Assembly: GCA_022447605.1 (NCBI GenBank)
Contig: JAKVBG010000020.1
Coordinates: 1-64,000 of the forward strand
From: Mariniblastus sp.
Lineage (GTDB): Bacteria > Planctomycetota > Planctomycetia > Pirellulales > Pirellulaceae
Direction: 5' to 3'
DNA: 64,000 nt
Each line of letters opens with the position of its first letter. Positions within the stretch are counted from its first letter, which is position 1. The position numbers and the translations under genes were made by a program. Below are positions 17,365 to 26,937 of this stretch, in pieces. Under the pieces are notes generated by a model that made no database searches, was not told where the DNA came from, and saw nothing but the letters and a program-made list of their open reading frames with translations.

Positions 17365-19946
17365 CGCTCCTGGCCAGGCCTGGCCCTGCTTTTTGAATCG
17401 GTCTGTTCAAGTGTTCCGCCCTCTCCGGCCCGTCGTCTGGGTTCCACACCCCACAGATGGCGGACAAAAAAGTCTCTGCGACGGCGTTTTAAGTAGGGCG
17501 ATTCTCCGATCCCGTGTCCAGCCCCCGGCACAATAATGAAATCGAAATCCTTATCGGCCCGGATCAACGCGTCGACCACCTGCATCGTCGAAGCGGGGTC
17601 GACGTTCCGATCCAGCTCCCCTACGGTCAGCAACAGTTTCCCTTGCAAACGGTGCGCCTGGGTCACGTTCGACTGATCGGCGTAGTGCGGTCCCACCGGC
17701 CAGCCCATCCAGAGTTCATTCCACCAGATCTTGTCCATCCGGTTGTCATGGCAACCGCAATCGGAAACGGCAACATGATAGAAATCACCAAATGCCAACA
17801 ACGCTCGCAAAGCGCTCTGACCCCCGGCCGAACCACCAAAGATACCGACCCGACTCAGGTCGATCGACGGGTACTTTTCGGCCGCGGCCCGCATCCAGGC
17901 AATCCGGTCAGGGAAACCGCTGTCCCCCAGGTTCTTGTGACAGACATCGTGAAAGGCCTTGCTCCGGTTGGACGTTCCCATCCCATCGATTTGCACCACA
18001 ATAAATCCCAACTCGGCCATCGCCTGTCCCCGGCGGACCAGGCCGAATCGCTTGGGAACAAAGGAATCGTGCGGACCCGCGTAGATATCCTCGATGATCG
18101 GGTAACGTCGGTCCGGGTCGAAATTCGATGGACGGTAGATCACGCCATGGATGTCGGTCTGACCATCCCGTCCCTTGGCCTGGAATCGTTCGGGAACCTG
18201 CCACCCGGTGGCCAGCAGAGGTTCCCAATCAGCCCGCTCCAGAGCGCAGACTAGCTGGCCCGTTTCCACATCCCGCAGTTCGTGCACCGGCGGCATATCA
18301 ACCCGCGAATAACGATCGATCAACCACTTTCCGGACGGCAGATACTCGATTTGATGATCGCCATCCCCCTCGGTCAAAACCACCATCTTCCCCGTATCCA
18401 TATCGACCCGGGCATGGTGAATGTAATAAGGGTCCTGGCCCGTGTAATAGCCGCTCAGTTGGACCCAGATTTTCCGGGCCGGCCAATCGACCCGCTCCAC
18501 ACCGCGAACGACCCATTCCCCCTGAGTCAACTGTCGTTTGACGGTCCCCTGGGACATATCGATCAGGTACAGGTGATTCCAGCCATCCCGCTCCGACATC
18601 CAGACCATTTCGTCCATGGACGGGCTATCGCTGCGGAACTGCTTGTTGGCGTAATCGATAAAGGTCGGGCTATTCTCGTCCACCACCACCCTCACCTGGC
18701 CCGTTTGCGAATCGACCGCGAGCAGCCGCAACACCTGGTGCCCGCGTTGGTTGTAGAGAAAGAAAAACTGGCTCGAATCGGGATGCCAGCGAATGTCCTG
18801 AATCCTCCAAGGGTTGGAGAACAGCGCCGCATCGACCGGGATTTGACGTTTCTCAACGACATCAAACAAACGGGGACGGGCTTGGGCGATCCGGTCACCC
18901 GGCTTCAAATAGTTCATCCCCACCAGCTTCGGTTGCACCTGGTCTTTGGGAGAGGACTGAATCATCTGCACTTCATGGCGTTCGGCTGGCTTCTCCTGGA
19001 TCACCACCAAACGTGTCGAATCGGGAGACCAGTAAAACCGCCGGGTAAACGGATCTTCATCGCTGCCGGAATCGGTCAAAAACCCACCCTCTCCCGTCGC
19101 CACCTCGCGCAAGACAACATTGGAATCAACAATCGAAACCTTCCACTTCCCGTCGGGCGACGTACTGCCCCGCAGTGAGCGGGCTGAACTGCGGCGACGA
19201 TCCCGCGGCTGGCGGATCGATTGCTTCTGATCGATCTCGACATCCGCCGGCTGTCGTGGCACAACAAACACCGCGATCGGCTGCCGCGCCAGGTCGGTGA
19301 TCACCCAGACGTGATTGGCAAAGGAATGTTGAGCCCGCCGCCCCCCCGCCGGAATTCGGTCGTATTCTTTCCAGTTCCCTCGCTCGTCCACCCAAAACGT
19401 ACGCACCGGTTCATCCAGTCGATTGACAAACCGCATCTCCGATTCGGGTCCGCGCCGACCGGAAGGGCGAATCTCTTTGAGCGACTCGAGCGGGACATCG
19501 GTTGTCTCGGACCGGGGCCGGACCGAACCATCGTGCGGGTCGAACCACCACGGTTGACCAAAGGCGTCAAAGCCGACCAGGCGATCCGGGTGTCCCAGTT
19601 GCAGGGAGCGAAACGGGAGTTCCTCCGCCCGCACCTCTCGACCTGCCTGCTCCGCCAGCGCCTCGGCCAACTGTTCGTGGTCAAAGGCGGCCCCCCGTTT
19701 CCCCGCCTGCGGGTCGACCTTGACGAATTGATGGGTCCTGGGGCCGGTCGCCAGGTCGTACCAGAACGAATCGCTGCCGGGAATCGGAGTCCACGACACT
19801 TCGTCCCGAAAGACCTGGTTGCGAGTGCGTGAATGAAGACGGTTGGCGCGGTCGAAATCAGCCTGAGTTCCCTGGCCGGACAACTCAGCCGACGGGAGAA
19901 CCAAGCAACTGCTGACCAGGCAGCCGATAAGCGTGTATCTGTTCAT
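17361..19946 (-). CDS. S9 family prolyl oligopeptidase (DPP IV-like) with N-terminal VHL-like beta domain
   Basis: An 861-residue exported serine peptidase. After a signal peptide (1-22 or so) there is an N-terminal propeller strand region, then a segment at about 170-230 (MRFVNRLDEPVRTFWVD, RRAQHSFANHVWVI, IAVFVVP) that resembles the von Hippel-Lindau beta domain (PF01847). The DPP IV propeller follows, then the hydrolase domain with S706 (GGSAGG), D779 (GELDRN) and H811 (GAGHG). The ATG at 19946 (MNRYTLIG) gives a clean signal peptide; an upstream extension does not. It shares a 4-base overlap with DUF2237. Expected to release dipeptides in the periplasm; the VHL-like domain may bind hydroxyproline-like or peptide ligands (inference). 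Confidence 0.88.
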   Translation of the reverse strand: MNRYTLIGCLVSSCLVLPSAELSGQGTQADFDRANRLHSRTRNQVFRDEVSWTPIPGSDSFWYDLATGPRTHQFVKVDPQAGKRGAAFDHEQLAEALAEQAGREVRAEELPFRSLQLGHPDRLVGFDAFGQPWWFDPHDGSVRPRSETTDVPLESLKEIRPSGRRGPESEMRFVNRLDEPVRTFWVDERGNWKEYDRIPAGGRRAQHSFANHVWVITDLARQPIAVFVVPRQPADVEIDQKQSIRQPRDRRRSSARSLRGSTSPDGKWKVSIVDSNVVLREVATGEGGFLTDSGSDEDPFTRRFYWSPDSTRLVVIQEKPAERHEVQMIQSSPKDQVQPKLVGMNYLKPGDRIAQARPRLFDVVEKRQIPVDAALFSNPWRIQDIRWHPDSSQFFFLYNQRGHQVLRLLAVDSQTGQVRVVVDENSPTFIDYANKQFRSDSPSMDEMVWMSERDGWNHLYLIDMSQGTVKRQLTQGEWVVRGVERVDWPARKIWVQLSGYYTGQDPYYIHHARVDMDTGKMVVLTEGDGDHQIEYLPSGKWLIDRYSRVDMPPVHELRDVETGQLVCALERADWEPLLATGWQVPERFQAKGRDGQTDIHGVIYRPSNFDPDRRYPIIEDIYAGPHDSFVPKRFGLVRRGQAMAELGFIVVQIDGMGTSNRSKAFHDVCHKNLGDSGFPDRIAWMRAAAEKYPSIDLSRVGIFGGSAGGQSALRALLAFGDFYHVAVSDCGCHDNRMDKIWWNELWMGWPVGPHYADQSNVTQAHRLQGKLLLTVGELDRNVDPASTMQVVDALIRADKDFDFIIVPGAGHGIGESPYLKRRRRDFFVRHLWGVEPRRRAGEGGTLEQTDSKSRARPGQER

Positions 19947-20182
19947 GCGTACAATTTGACGTACACAGCCCGATCCGTCAAAGCAAAAGCAGGCCAACCG
20001 AGCGGAGAACACGGTTTTCAGATACCACCTGACGCCCTGCCAAAGCCGGTTCAGGACGTGCAGCCATTCCCAAGTTTACACCGGGAAGGCACCCTCTGTA
20101 GGACCTACGAACTCGAGGTCGTTTCATCGGTCGCAGTCGAATTCAAGGATTCCGACGAACTGTCGGATTTCTTTTTGCCTCA

Positions 20183-20266
20183 TCAGCCGCCCGACAAACC
20201 GTCGGAACAACCCGCCAGGACGACGGCAAACAGAAAGAGCAACACCAAGATAATCAGATTTCGCAT
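20183..20266 (-). CDS. 27-residue small lipoprotein
   Basis: ATG at 20266 preceded by AGGGA at suitable spacing. The peptide is a hydrophobic signal (MRNLIILVLLFLFAVV) with a lipobox LAGC at residues 17-20 and a short tail SDGLSGG, then two consecutive TGA codons (20183-20185 and 20180-20182). Its shape is that of entericidin-like or other tiny planctomycete lipoproteins. After the two stops the same frame stays open for 24 more codons that read as a Lys/Ser/Thr-rich hydrophilic segment, ending in TAG. The gene may thus be a truncated form of a 50-residue lipoprotein. Confidence 0.6.
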   Translation of the reverse strand: MRNLIILVLLFLFAVVLAGCSDGLSGG

Positions 20267-20590
20267 TGGAAAATCCCTTTTCGTTTTGACGCCGCGATGG
20301 TAGCAGATGTGATCTCCCCTGTCTGCGCGGAATCGACGCGATACAAAATCATCCTGAAATCATCATCCAGCCACGTCGCTCGGTATCACCCTTCGGCCTG
20401 ATTATCCGCCCGAAAGCGGAGGGAACCGGTCTGCTGCACCGTTCAATGATTGCAGCTGAATGCATGCACTCAGCTCTCCATCCGGCTGAAACCACCGGAC
20501 CGCTGGCACCCCCCAAGCCGGGGTACCCGCCTGGCAGATACGGCCGATCGGCCCACCACGACTCGATCAGCTCAGGGAGGAGTATCCCGT
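20267..20590. other. Intergenic region with no gene seen
   Basis: 324 bases between the small lipoprotein and fhs. No convincing frame, tRNA or terminator. An inverted repeat AGCTGA/TCAGCT lies around 20456-20477; no T-run follows it. Confidence 0.5.
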
Positions 20591-22261
20591 TTAAAATAGG
20601 CCAGAGATGTTTCCATCGTCATCGATGTCGATCAACTCGGCCGAGGGCGTGGCCGGCAGACCGGGCATTCGCATGATGTCGCCAGTGATGGGGACCAGGA
20701 ATCCGGCTCCCGACGCGATTTCCACCTCCCGCACCGTCACGTTGAAACCGGTCGGTCGGCCAATCAACTTCGGGTTATCCGACAGCGACTTTTGCGTCTT
20801 GGCGATACAGACGGGCAGCCCCTCCAGTTCCAGTTTCTTGACGCGGCGCAGATCGGCCAAGGCGCGGGACGTGTAATCGACGTCGTCCGCCCCATAAATC
20901 GTTGTACAGATTTTGTGGATCTTCTCCTGGACGGGCAGGGACCAGTCGTACAGCGGGTGAAAATCGCTTTGGCCATTATCGGCCAATTCGGCCACTGCCC
21001 CGGCCAACGACTCCGCCCCGGCACCACCCTCTCCCCAAACATTGGCCACGACGGCCGACACACCATGCGCGCTGGTCGCTTTGACAATCGTCTCAATCTC
21101 TTCGTCGGTATCACTGGTAAACTGGTTGATGGCAACCACCGCCTGGACGCCGTAATGCTTGAGGTTTTCCAGGTGTTTTTCCAGGTTGACGACCCCTTTG
21201 GCGACCGCCTCCACGTTCGGTTCAGTCAACTCTTTGAGATCACCGCCCCCGTGGTACTTCAAAGCCCTGACGGTGGCCACCAGGACAACCACCGACGGCC
21301 GGAGACCAGCCCCGGCGCACTTGATGTCAAAGAATTTTTCCGCTCCCAGATCACAACCGAAACCGGCCTCGGTCACCACGTAATCCGACAGCGACAGGCC
21401 CATCCGGGTGGCGATCACCGTGTTGGTTCCCTGGGCAATATTGGCAAACGGTCCCCCATGAATAATCGCCGGTGTCCCCTCGATCGTCTGGACCAGGTTT
21501 GGCTGGATCGCATCCTTGAGCAGGGCCGCCATCGCCCCACTGCCGTTCAGGTCCCGCGCGTAAACCGGTTTCCTGTCCATCGTAAAACCGACAAAGATGT
21601 TTCCCAAACGCCGTTTCAAATCGGGCAGATCTTCCGACAGGCAGAGGATCGCCATGATCTCGGAGGCCGCCGTAATATCAAACCCGGTTTCCCGAGGAAT
21701 CCCGTTGGCCGTGCCACCCATGCCGACCATCACGTGACGCAAAGCGCGGTCATTCATATCGAGGACGCGTTTCCAGACGACCGTGCGAGGATCAATTCCA
21801 ATCGATCGCGTGCGACTCTGCAGGTTGTTGTCGATCAAGGCCGAGAGCAGATTGTGAGCTTTTTCGACCGCGGCAAAATCACCGGTGAAGTGCAGGTTGA
21901 TGTCCTCCATCGGCAACACCTGGGACCAACCGCCACCGGTCGCCCCACCCTTGATACCGAACACCGGCCCCAACGAAGGTTCGCGCAACACAACCGTGGT
22001 CTGTTTCCCGATCCGGTTCATCCCTTGCGTCAGGCCGATCGACATCGTCGTCTTCCCCTCGCCTGCGGGCGTAGGCGAAATGGCCGAGACAAGAATCAGT
22101 TTGGACTGCGAAATTTTGTCGTGGTCAATCAGAGAGAGTGGCAGCTTCGCCTTGTAATGGCCGTAAGGCTGAAGCAGACCGTGATCGAGCCCCAGTTGAG
22201 AGGCGATTTCCGTAACCGGCTTGAGCGTCACCTGGCGGGCAATTTCGATATCCGAAGGCAT
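20591..22261 (-). CDS. fhs: Formate-tetrahydrofolate ligase
   Basis: A 556-residue cytosolic enzyme that makes 10-formyltetrahydrofolate from formate, ATP and tetrahydrofolate. The nucleotide loop TPAGEGKTT (about 64-72), LREPSLGPVFGIKGGATGGG, the folate region EAGFGCDLGAEKFFDIKC and VVATVRALKYHGG are all present and the length is normal for the family. The ATG at 22261 has GGGAAGA as ribosome-binding site; an in-frame upstream start is weaker. No one-carbon partner gene is adjacent. Its 335-base leader, shared with the divergent TraB-family gene, contains two hairpins. Confidence 0.96.
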   Translation of the reverse strand: MPSDIEIARQVTLKPVTEIASQLGLDHGLLQPYGHYKAKLPLSLIDHDKISQSKLILVSAISPTPAGEGKTTMSIGLTQGMNRIGKQTTVVLREPSLGPVFGIKGGATGGGWSQVLPMEDINLHFTGDFAAVEKAHNLLSALIDNNLQSRTRSIGIDPRTVVWKRVLDMNDRALRHVMVGMGGTANGIPRETGFDITAASEIMAILCLSEDLPDLKRRLGNIFVGFTMDRKPVYARDLNGSGAMAALLKDAIQPNLVQTIEGTPAIIHGGPFANIAQGTNTVIATRMGLSLSDYVVTEAGFGCDLGAEKFFDIKCAGAGLRPSVVVLVATVRALKYHGGGDLKELTEPNVEAVAKGVVNLEKHLENLKHYGVQAVVAINQFTSDTDEEIETIVKATSAHGVSAVVANVWGEGGAGAESLAGAVAELADNGQSDFHPLYDWSLPVQEKIHKICTTIYGADDVDYTSRALADLRRVKKLELEGLPVCIAKTQKSLSDNPKLIGRPTGFNVTVREVEIASGAGFLVPITGDIMRMPGLPATPSAELIDIDDDGNISGLF

Positions 22262-22343
22262 AGGTCTTCCCGTAACAATGGAGGTCTGGAAAGGTGGCAA
22301 GTGCGTGAGCAAATGTTGTTAATTCAATCACAAAATGATAGCA

Positions 22344-22424
22344 AACGGTGTCTTTTTTACCGTTACACATTAACTACTATCTCGACAAATCCTGCCGGCC
22401 AGCTCCAATAGGATCCGGCTGGCC
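22344..22424. promoter_or_regulatory. Two inverted repeats in the fhs / TraB-family divergent region
   Basis: AACGGT (22344-22349) and ACCGTT (22359-22364) form a perfect 6-9-6 inverted repeat, and GGCCAGC (22397-22403) pairs with GCTGGCC (22418-22424). Both lie 80-165 bases upstream of fhs and 170-250 bases upstream of the divergent gene. They could be operators or leader RNA hairpins. I do not recognise a known riboswitch. Confidence 0.35.
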
Positions 22425-22595
22425 AGGTCCGGGTCATCAAAAAAGAACTTCTCAACGTAGCTACGAATCGACGCTGTGGGCCGTTTTGATCAAAAAAATT
22501 CGGTTTTCGGTCTAAAACACCCAATCAAATTCAATTCGGGACGAATATCCGCCCGTGCCGCTTGATCCGTTTCAAATCTGCCTGGAAAGTTCCCT

Positions 22596-23624
22596 ATGAA
22601 GACTCCACCACTGCAGAAGCTCTTATGGCTGACCGCTTTTTCGCTCTATTCCACCCCCGGCCTGCTGGGTCAACTCTCGCTACCCACCTCTCCTGTTGAG
22701 GATAATCAGAAAGAAACGGCCGCCGAAACGAAGCGGACCGAACAGACTGCAACCAGCCGATTCATGCGCCTTCAACGGGATACGGCAGGTGAGCCAACTG
22801 CCTTGCAGACCGCGATCTCCCGTTACCGCGCTGCCGACAGCGACCTGCTGGTCGACTTGATCGGCGCGGTCCATATCGGAGAGGCCGACTATTACCGGCA
22901 GTTGAACCGGCAATTCAGCCAGTACGATATCGTGCTGTATGAACTGGTCGCACCGCCTGGAACTCGGGTTCCGTCCGGCGGTCACTCCGACTCAAACCAT
23001 CCGCTGGCCTGGCTGCAAGGCTCGATGAAAGAGATGCTCGGACTCGAATCCCAGTTGCAGCGGATCGATTACCAGGCTGCCAATTTCCGCCACGCTGACC
23101 TGTCGCCAAAGCAGATCAGCGAGCGCATGGCCGCGCGGGGCGACACCCCGCTGACGGTCGGCCTGTCGGCGATGGCCGATATCCTCCGCCAACAGAACCT
23201 GGCCCAGCGGCAAGCCGAAACCACCGAACCAGACGCGCCCGGACCGCCGGACGTGGTTGAACTGATCGACCAATTGGGCCAACCCCTGGAGCTTAAAAAG
23301 ATGCTCGCCGGCCAATTCACCCAATCCGGAGATCTCTCCCGCCAACTCGGCCCGACACTGAATCAGCTGCTGATCGTCGACCGCAACCAGGCCGCGGTTC
23401 AGGTACTGCAGAAAACGATCAAGGAGGGCCATAAGAAAATTGCCATCTTTTACGGCGCGGCCCACCTGCCCGACTTCGACCAGCGACTGACCGGCCAACT
23501 GAATTTGAAAAAGACTGAATCGACGTGGGTCACCGCCTGGGATTTAACCACGGCCCCCCGCCACAACCACCTTTCCAATCCGAGCTCCATGCTATTCAAA
23601 TTGATGGAATGGATCGATGACTGA
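22596..23624 (+). CDS. TraB/GumN (TIKI) family protein, exported
   Basis: A 342-residue protein with an N-terminal signal peptide. It has the family hallmarks: VDLIGAVHIGEADYY (about 85-99), VLYELVAPPG (about 112-121) and a C-terminal IFYGAAHLPDF (about 291-301), the glycine-histidine and glutamate positions proposed to bind metal in TIKI-type proteases. A variable central part contains LGLESQLQRIDY, also typical. Substrate unknown. The gene ends 8 bases inside the following lipoprotein gene, implying an operon with the two lipoproteins downstream. GGAAAG precedes the ATG. Confidence 0.82.
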   Translation: MKTPPLQKLLWLTAFSLYSTPGLLGQLSLPTSPVEDNQKETAAETKRTEQTATSRFMRLQRDTAGEPTALQTAISRYRAADSDLLVDLIGAVHIGEADYYRQLNRQFSQYDIVLYELVAPPGTRVPSGGHSDSNHPLAWLQGSMKEMLGLESQLQRIDYQAANFRHADLSPKQISERMAARGDTPLTVGLSAMADILRQQNLAQRQAETTEPDAPGPPDVVELIDQLGQPLELKKMLAGQFTQSGDLSRQLGPTLNQLLIVDRNQAAVQVLQKTIKEGHKKIAIFYGAAHLPDFDQRLTGQLNLKKTESTWVTAWDLTTAPRHNHLSNPSSMLFKLMEWIDD

Positions 23625-24281
23625 ACAGTACCAGAAACCACGAACCACGGCTCGACAGACCGGGCCAATCGCCAACCCTTTTCGCCGCTGCGCCCGCCAG
23701 GAAATCATCCCCTGGCTCGGCCTGTTGGTTCTCCTGGCCGGTTGTCAGTTTGGGCCGCAGAAAGCGGTCAAAGTGGCGGACTACGACGGACATAGCTGGA
23801 CCGATGAATCGGGAAGCGGTGTCCCCGGAATCGATGCCGGCTCGGTCACCGTGGTCACCCTGCGCACCAACCACGTCGATGAAATCAGTGTCGTTTTCTG
23901 GTCCGACCTGCCAGCCGACCGGGCAGGTCGCAACGGTCTGGCGGGCCTGTGATGGTTGGCGGAGGGCTGTCGGGCGCCAAGTACGCAGGCGGCCATGCCG
24001 ACGCGGACGGCCGAAAGGTCGGCTTTCAGGCAAATACTCAAGACGGGGTGACCGCCACGCTTACTGTCGGGGGAACAACGTACTCGTCAGAGAACGGCCA
24101 GTTCTTCCTGATTTCCTCCCAAGGAGATAACCCGGTCGTCAAACAATTGGAGATCGCTCCCTTCGTCTGCCCTAAAACCGACGGGTTCTATACTGAATTC
24201 GCCCACTCGAACGAAGCCATTCGAGACTTCTTTTCCGAACCAACCAAAGGGGGAAACGATGATCGCTTATCCAACCAGTAA
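23617..24281 (+). pseudogene. Frameshifted lipoprotein, paralogue of the next gene
   Basis: Two overlapping frames, 23617-23952 (111 residues, lipobox LAGC) and 23949-24281 (110 residues), together match the single protein at 24259-24930: the first covers SWTDESGSGVPGID and VVFWSDLP, the second YAGGHADADGRKVGFQA, DGVTATLTVGG and GQFFLIS. A -1 shift near 23940-23952 would join them with the right spacing. Either the gene carries a frameshift (or a sequence error), or the halves are translated separately through a GTGA overlap. No slippery heptamer is visible. Function unknown; the first half would be membrane-anchored. Confidence 0.6.
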
Positions 24282-24930
24282 AAACCCGCGCCGGGGAGAT
24301 CCTTCTTCCTCATCTCCCGCGAATAACGGGCCTGCCCGGTGGCTGTTGCCGATCTGCGCGGTCATCTCAGGCTGCTTCGTGATGTCGATCATGATGACGA
24401 TGGGTTGTGGCTTTCAGGCACAGGCATCCGGGATCAGTGATGGCGGATCGAGCTGGTGGCGAAAGTCCGATGACCCGATCCCGGGTATCGACAACGCCGC
24501 CATCAGCGTCATCACACTTTACAGCGGTCCGATCGAGGAGAGTCTGCCCTTTGTCGTCTGGTCCGACATGTCCAGCAGACGCGGGGCCGGGGGCACCGAC
24601 CACCAGGTCCTTTCCAACGGTAAACCGACGCGGGGCGCCTCGTACACCGGCCATCACGCCACCAAGGGAAAAGAAAATATGGCATTCCATGCCGAGACGA
24701 CCGACGGGGTCACCGGCACGATCCAGTTTGGCGAGCGAACGTACGATTTCGCCAATGGCCGACTGTTTCTGATTTCCACCCAGCAAGAGTCGGCCGAAAT
24801 CCTGCAGCTCCCCATCGACACCGCAAACATGTCGACCGACATGGAGAAGCTGTTGGAATTTGCCGAGGCAAACCCCGCCATCGAGGCGTTTTTCCAGCAC
24901 CGCAAACCAGCGCGGGAAGAATCACCGTAG
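24259..24930 (+). CDS. Hypothetical membrane-anchored/lipoprotein, paralogue of preceding gene
   Basis: A 223-residue protein with a polar N-terminus, a hydrophobic stretch (about 29-49) ending in TMGC, a possible lipobox, and an extracytoplasmic domain of about 170 residues. Conserved with the preceding frameshifted copy in PGID....VIT, FVVWSDM, YTGHH, TTDGVTGTI and GRLFLIS. I do not recognise the domain. An excellent ribosome-binding site (AAAGGGGGAAACG) precedes the ATG, and the start lies 23 bases inside the previous frame. It is the third member of the TraB-family operon, so an envelope role with that protein is plausible but unproven. Confidence 0.75.
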   Translation: MIAYPTSKNPRRGDPSSSSPANNGPARWLLPICAVISGCFVMSIMMTMGCGFQAQASGISDGGSSWWRKSDDPIPGIDNAAISVITLYSGPIEESLPFVVWSDMSSRRGAGGTDHQVLSNGKPTRGASYTGHHATKGKENMAFHAETTDGVTGTIQFGERTYDFANGRLFLISTQQESAEILQLPIDTANMSTDMEKLLEFAEANPAIEAFFQHRKPAREESP

Positions 24931-24965
24931 CGGTTGCCAATCGGACCGAACCTTGGCTCGTCGGA

Positions 24966-26780
24966 TTACGGCTCCAATTCTTCCAGTTCTTCCCAGCGGG
25001 CAAAGGCCGTTTCCAGATCGTTTTCCAACGTTTTCAAGGCCTGTTGGCGAGCGGCGATCGCCGTCCCTTCCTGTTTGAAAAACTCGGGCTGGGTCATTTC
25101 ATCGTGGATCTGTTGGATCGACTGCTCCAACGCTTCAATCTGGGCCGGTAGCGCTTCGAGCTCCTGCTTCTCCTTGTATTTCAGCTTGCGGGGACCTGCG
25201 ACCGATGGGGGCGTCTTGCGGGAAGGTTTCGATTTATTCTCTTTCGGCTCGGTCGTGGACATCCGCTCCTTGTCCGGTTCTCTTTGCCTCAGCCAATCAT
25301 CGTAGCCCCCGTCGTACTCCTTCAATACCGCTACACCGTCGGCCCCCGCTTCAAATACAAAACTGTTACTGACAACGTTGTTCAAAAACGCCCGGTCGTG
25401 GCTGACCAACAGGACGGTGCCGGAAAAATTGACCAGACGTTCTTCCAGGACCTCCAAGGTCTCGGCGTCGAGATCGTTCGTCGGTTCGTCGAGCACAATC
25501 AGGTTGGCCGGCTTGGCGAACAGCTTGGCCAGCAGGATCCGATTTCGCTCACCTCCCGAGAGAAATTTGACCTCCGTTCGCGCCCGTTCCGGGGTAAACA
25601 GAAATTGTTGAAGATATCCAATCAGGTGAATTTTCTGTTCTCCGATCTGGATATGGTCGTAACCATCCCCGACGTTCTGATAGATTGTCTGCTCCGGGTC
25701 GAGCTGTTCCCGCAATTGATCGAAGTAGGCAATCTGCAGGTTAACACCGAGGCGGACTCGGCCCTCATCCGGCGGCAACTGGCCCAGCAGGATCTTGATC
25801 AAGGTGCTCTTGCCGACCCCGTTGGGTCCGATGATTCCGACCTTGTCGCCCCGCATGACATCCGCCGAAAAGTTGCGGATGATCGGCTGACCGTCATAGG
25901 AAAAACTGACATCCGACGCTTCGATCACCCGGTTCCCACTCCGTTGAGCATCGGCTAGTTGCAACGCGGCCGTGCCCCCTTTTTCCCGACGCTCTCGTCG
26001 CTGGCGGCGCATCGCCTCCAGCGCCCTTACCCGACCTTCGTTGCGGGTCCGCCGCGCCTTGATCCCTTGGCGGATCCAGGCCTCTTCCTCTGCCAATCGC
26101 TTATCGAACAGTGCATTCTGTTTCTCCTCGGCGGCCAGGGCCTGCTCTTTGCGCTGCAGGAAGGTCGCATAGTCACACGACCAGTCGTAAAGCTTCCCCC
26201 GGTCAATCTCGATGATCCGGTTGGCAATGCGCCGCAGGAATTCACGGTCATGCGTAACAAACAGCAAGGTCCCCGACCATTTTCGCAGGAACTGCTCCAA
26301 CCATTCGATCGCCGCGATATCGAGGTGGTTGGTCGGTTCGTCCAGGAACAACAGGTCGGGGGATCGAACCAGCGCCTGGGCCAACAGGACCCGTCGCTTC
26401 ATGCCGGTCGACAGGCTGGCAAATTCCAGACCCGGCTCCAACTCCATGCGTGAAAGGACTTGCTCGACCTGGTTGTCCGCCTGCCAATCGGCCTGACCCG
26501 ACCCTTCCAATCCGCAGCGGACGACACCGGCAATGTCACCGGCCGTCTGCTCCGGCACATCCTGGCTGAGCATCGCCAGGCGGGTGCCACTCTCGACGTG
26601 GATCGATCCGGAATCCGGTTCGACCTGTCCGGCCATCAGTTTCATCAGGGTCGTCTTCCCCGCCCCGTTGCGACCTAACAAACCGATACGCTGACCGGCA
26701 TCGATATGGCAACTGACCTCGTCCAGCAAGGCGGGACCGCGAAAGCGAATCGACAGATCTTTAATCGTTAGCAGGGCCAT
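24966..26780 (-). CDS. uup: ABC-F family ATPase, Uup-like
   Basis: A 604-residue cytosolic protein with two ABC ATPase domains in tandem and no membrane segment. First Walker A GRNGAGKTT (about 36-44), second GPNGVGKST (about 319-327); signatures are LSTGMKRR (first) and LSGGERNR (second), and Walker B/LDEPTNHLD and LDEPTNDLD follow. A C-terminal coiled coil (about 525-600) with a preceding basic linker is typical of Uup, which binds ribosomes or branched DNA. It is convergent with the lipoprotein operon and divergent from the CE15 gene. Confidence 0.92.
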   Translation of the reverse strand: MALLTIKDLSIRFRGPALLDEVSCHIDAGQRIGLLGRNGAGKTTLMKLMAGQVEPDSGSIHVESGTRLAMLSQDVPEQTAGDIAGVVRCGLEGSGQADWQADNQVEQVLSRMELEPGLEFASLSTGMKRRVLLAQALVRSPDLLFLDEPTNHLDIAAIEWLEQFLRKWSGTLLFVTHDREFLRRIANRIIEIDRGKLYDWSCDYATFLQRKEQALAAEEKQNALFDKRLAEEEAWIRQGIKARRTRNEGRVRALEAMRRQRRERREKGGTAALQLADAQRSGNRVIEASDVSFSYDGQPIIRNFSADVMRGDKVGIIGPNGVGKSTLIKILLGQLPPDEGRVRLGVNLQIAYFDQLREQLDPEQTIYQNVGDGYDHIQIGEQKIHLIGYLQQFLFTPERARTEVKFLSGGERNRILLAKLFAKPANLIVLDEPTNDLDAETLEVLEERLVNFSGTVLLVSHDRAFLNNVVSNSFVFEAGADGVAVLKEYDGGYDDWLRQREPDKERMSTTEPKENKSKPSRKTPPSVAGPRKLKYKEKQELEALPAQIEALEQSIQQIHDEMTQPEFFKQEGTAIAARQQALKTLENDLETAFARWEELEELEP

Positions 26781-26907
26781 GAAAATGGTTAACTTGACAG
26801 GAGCGACGTGGGAAACAGGAAGCCCTAAAATAGGCGAAGCGGGACGATCACAAAATGGCCATTACCGCCAAAAAACCGCGTTCCGGCTCTTTTTCAGAAC
26901 CGCGCGA

Positions 26908-26937
26908 TTGGCGGACCGGCCGGCGGAACGATAGAAT
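26908..26937 (+). promoter_or_regulatory. Candidate sigma-70 promoter of the CE15 esterase
   Basis: TTGGCG (26908-26913), an 18-base spacer and TAGAAT (26932-26937), 46 bases before the ATG at 26984. Confidence 0.4.

Noticed and set aside
20139-20172. Hairpin TCCGAC/GTCGGA followed by TTTCTTTTT as a plus-strand terminator
   Set aside because: The shape is good but no plus-strand gene lies upstream; it falls in the open frame behind the small lipoprotein, so it was not listed as a terminator.
22270-22590. A tetrahydrofolate riboswitch in the fhs leader
   Set aside because: Two hairpins are present but the conserved core of the known folate riboswitches could not be recognised.
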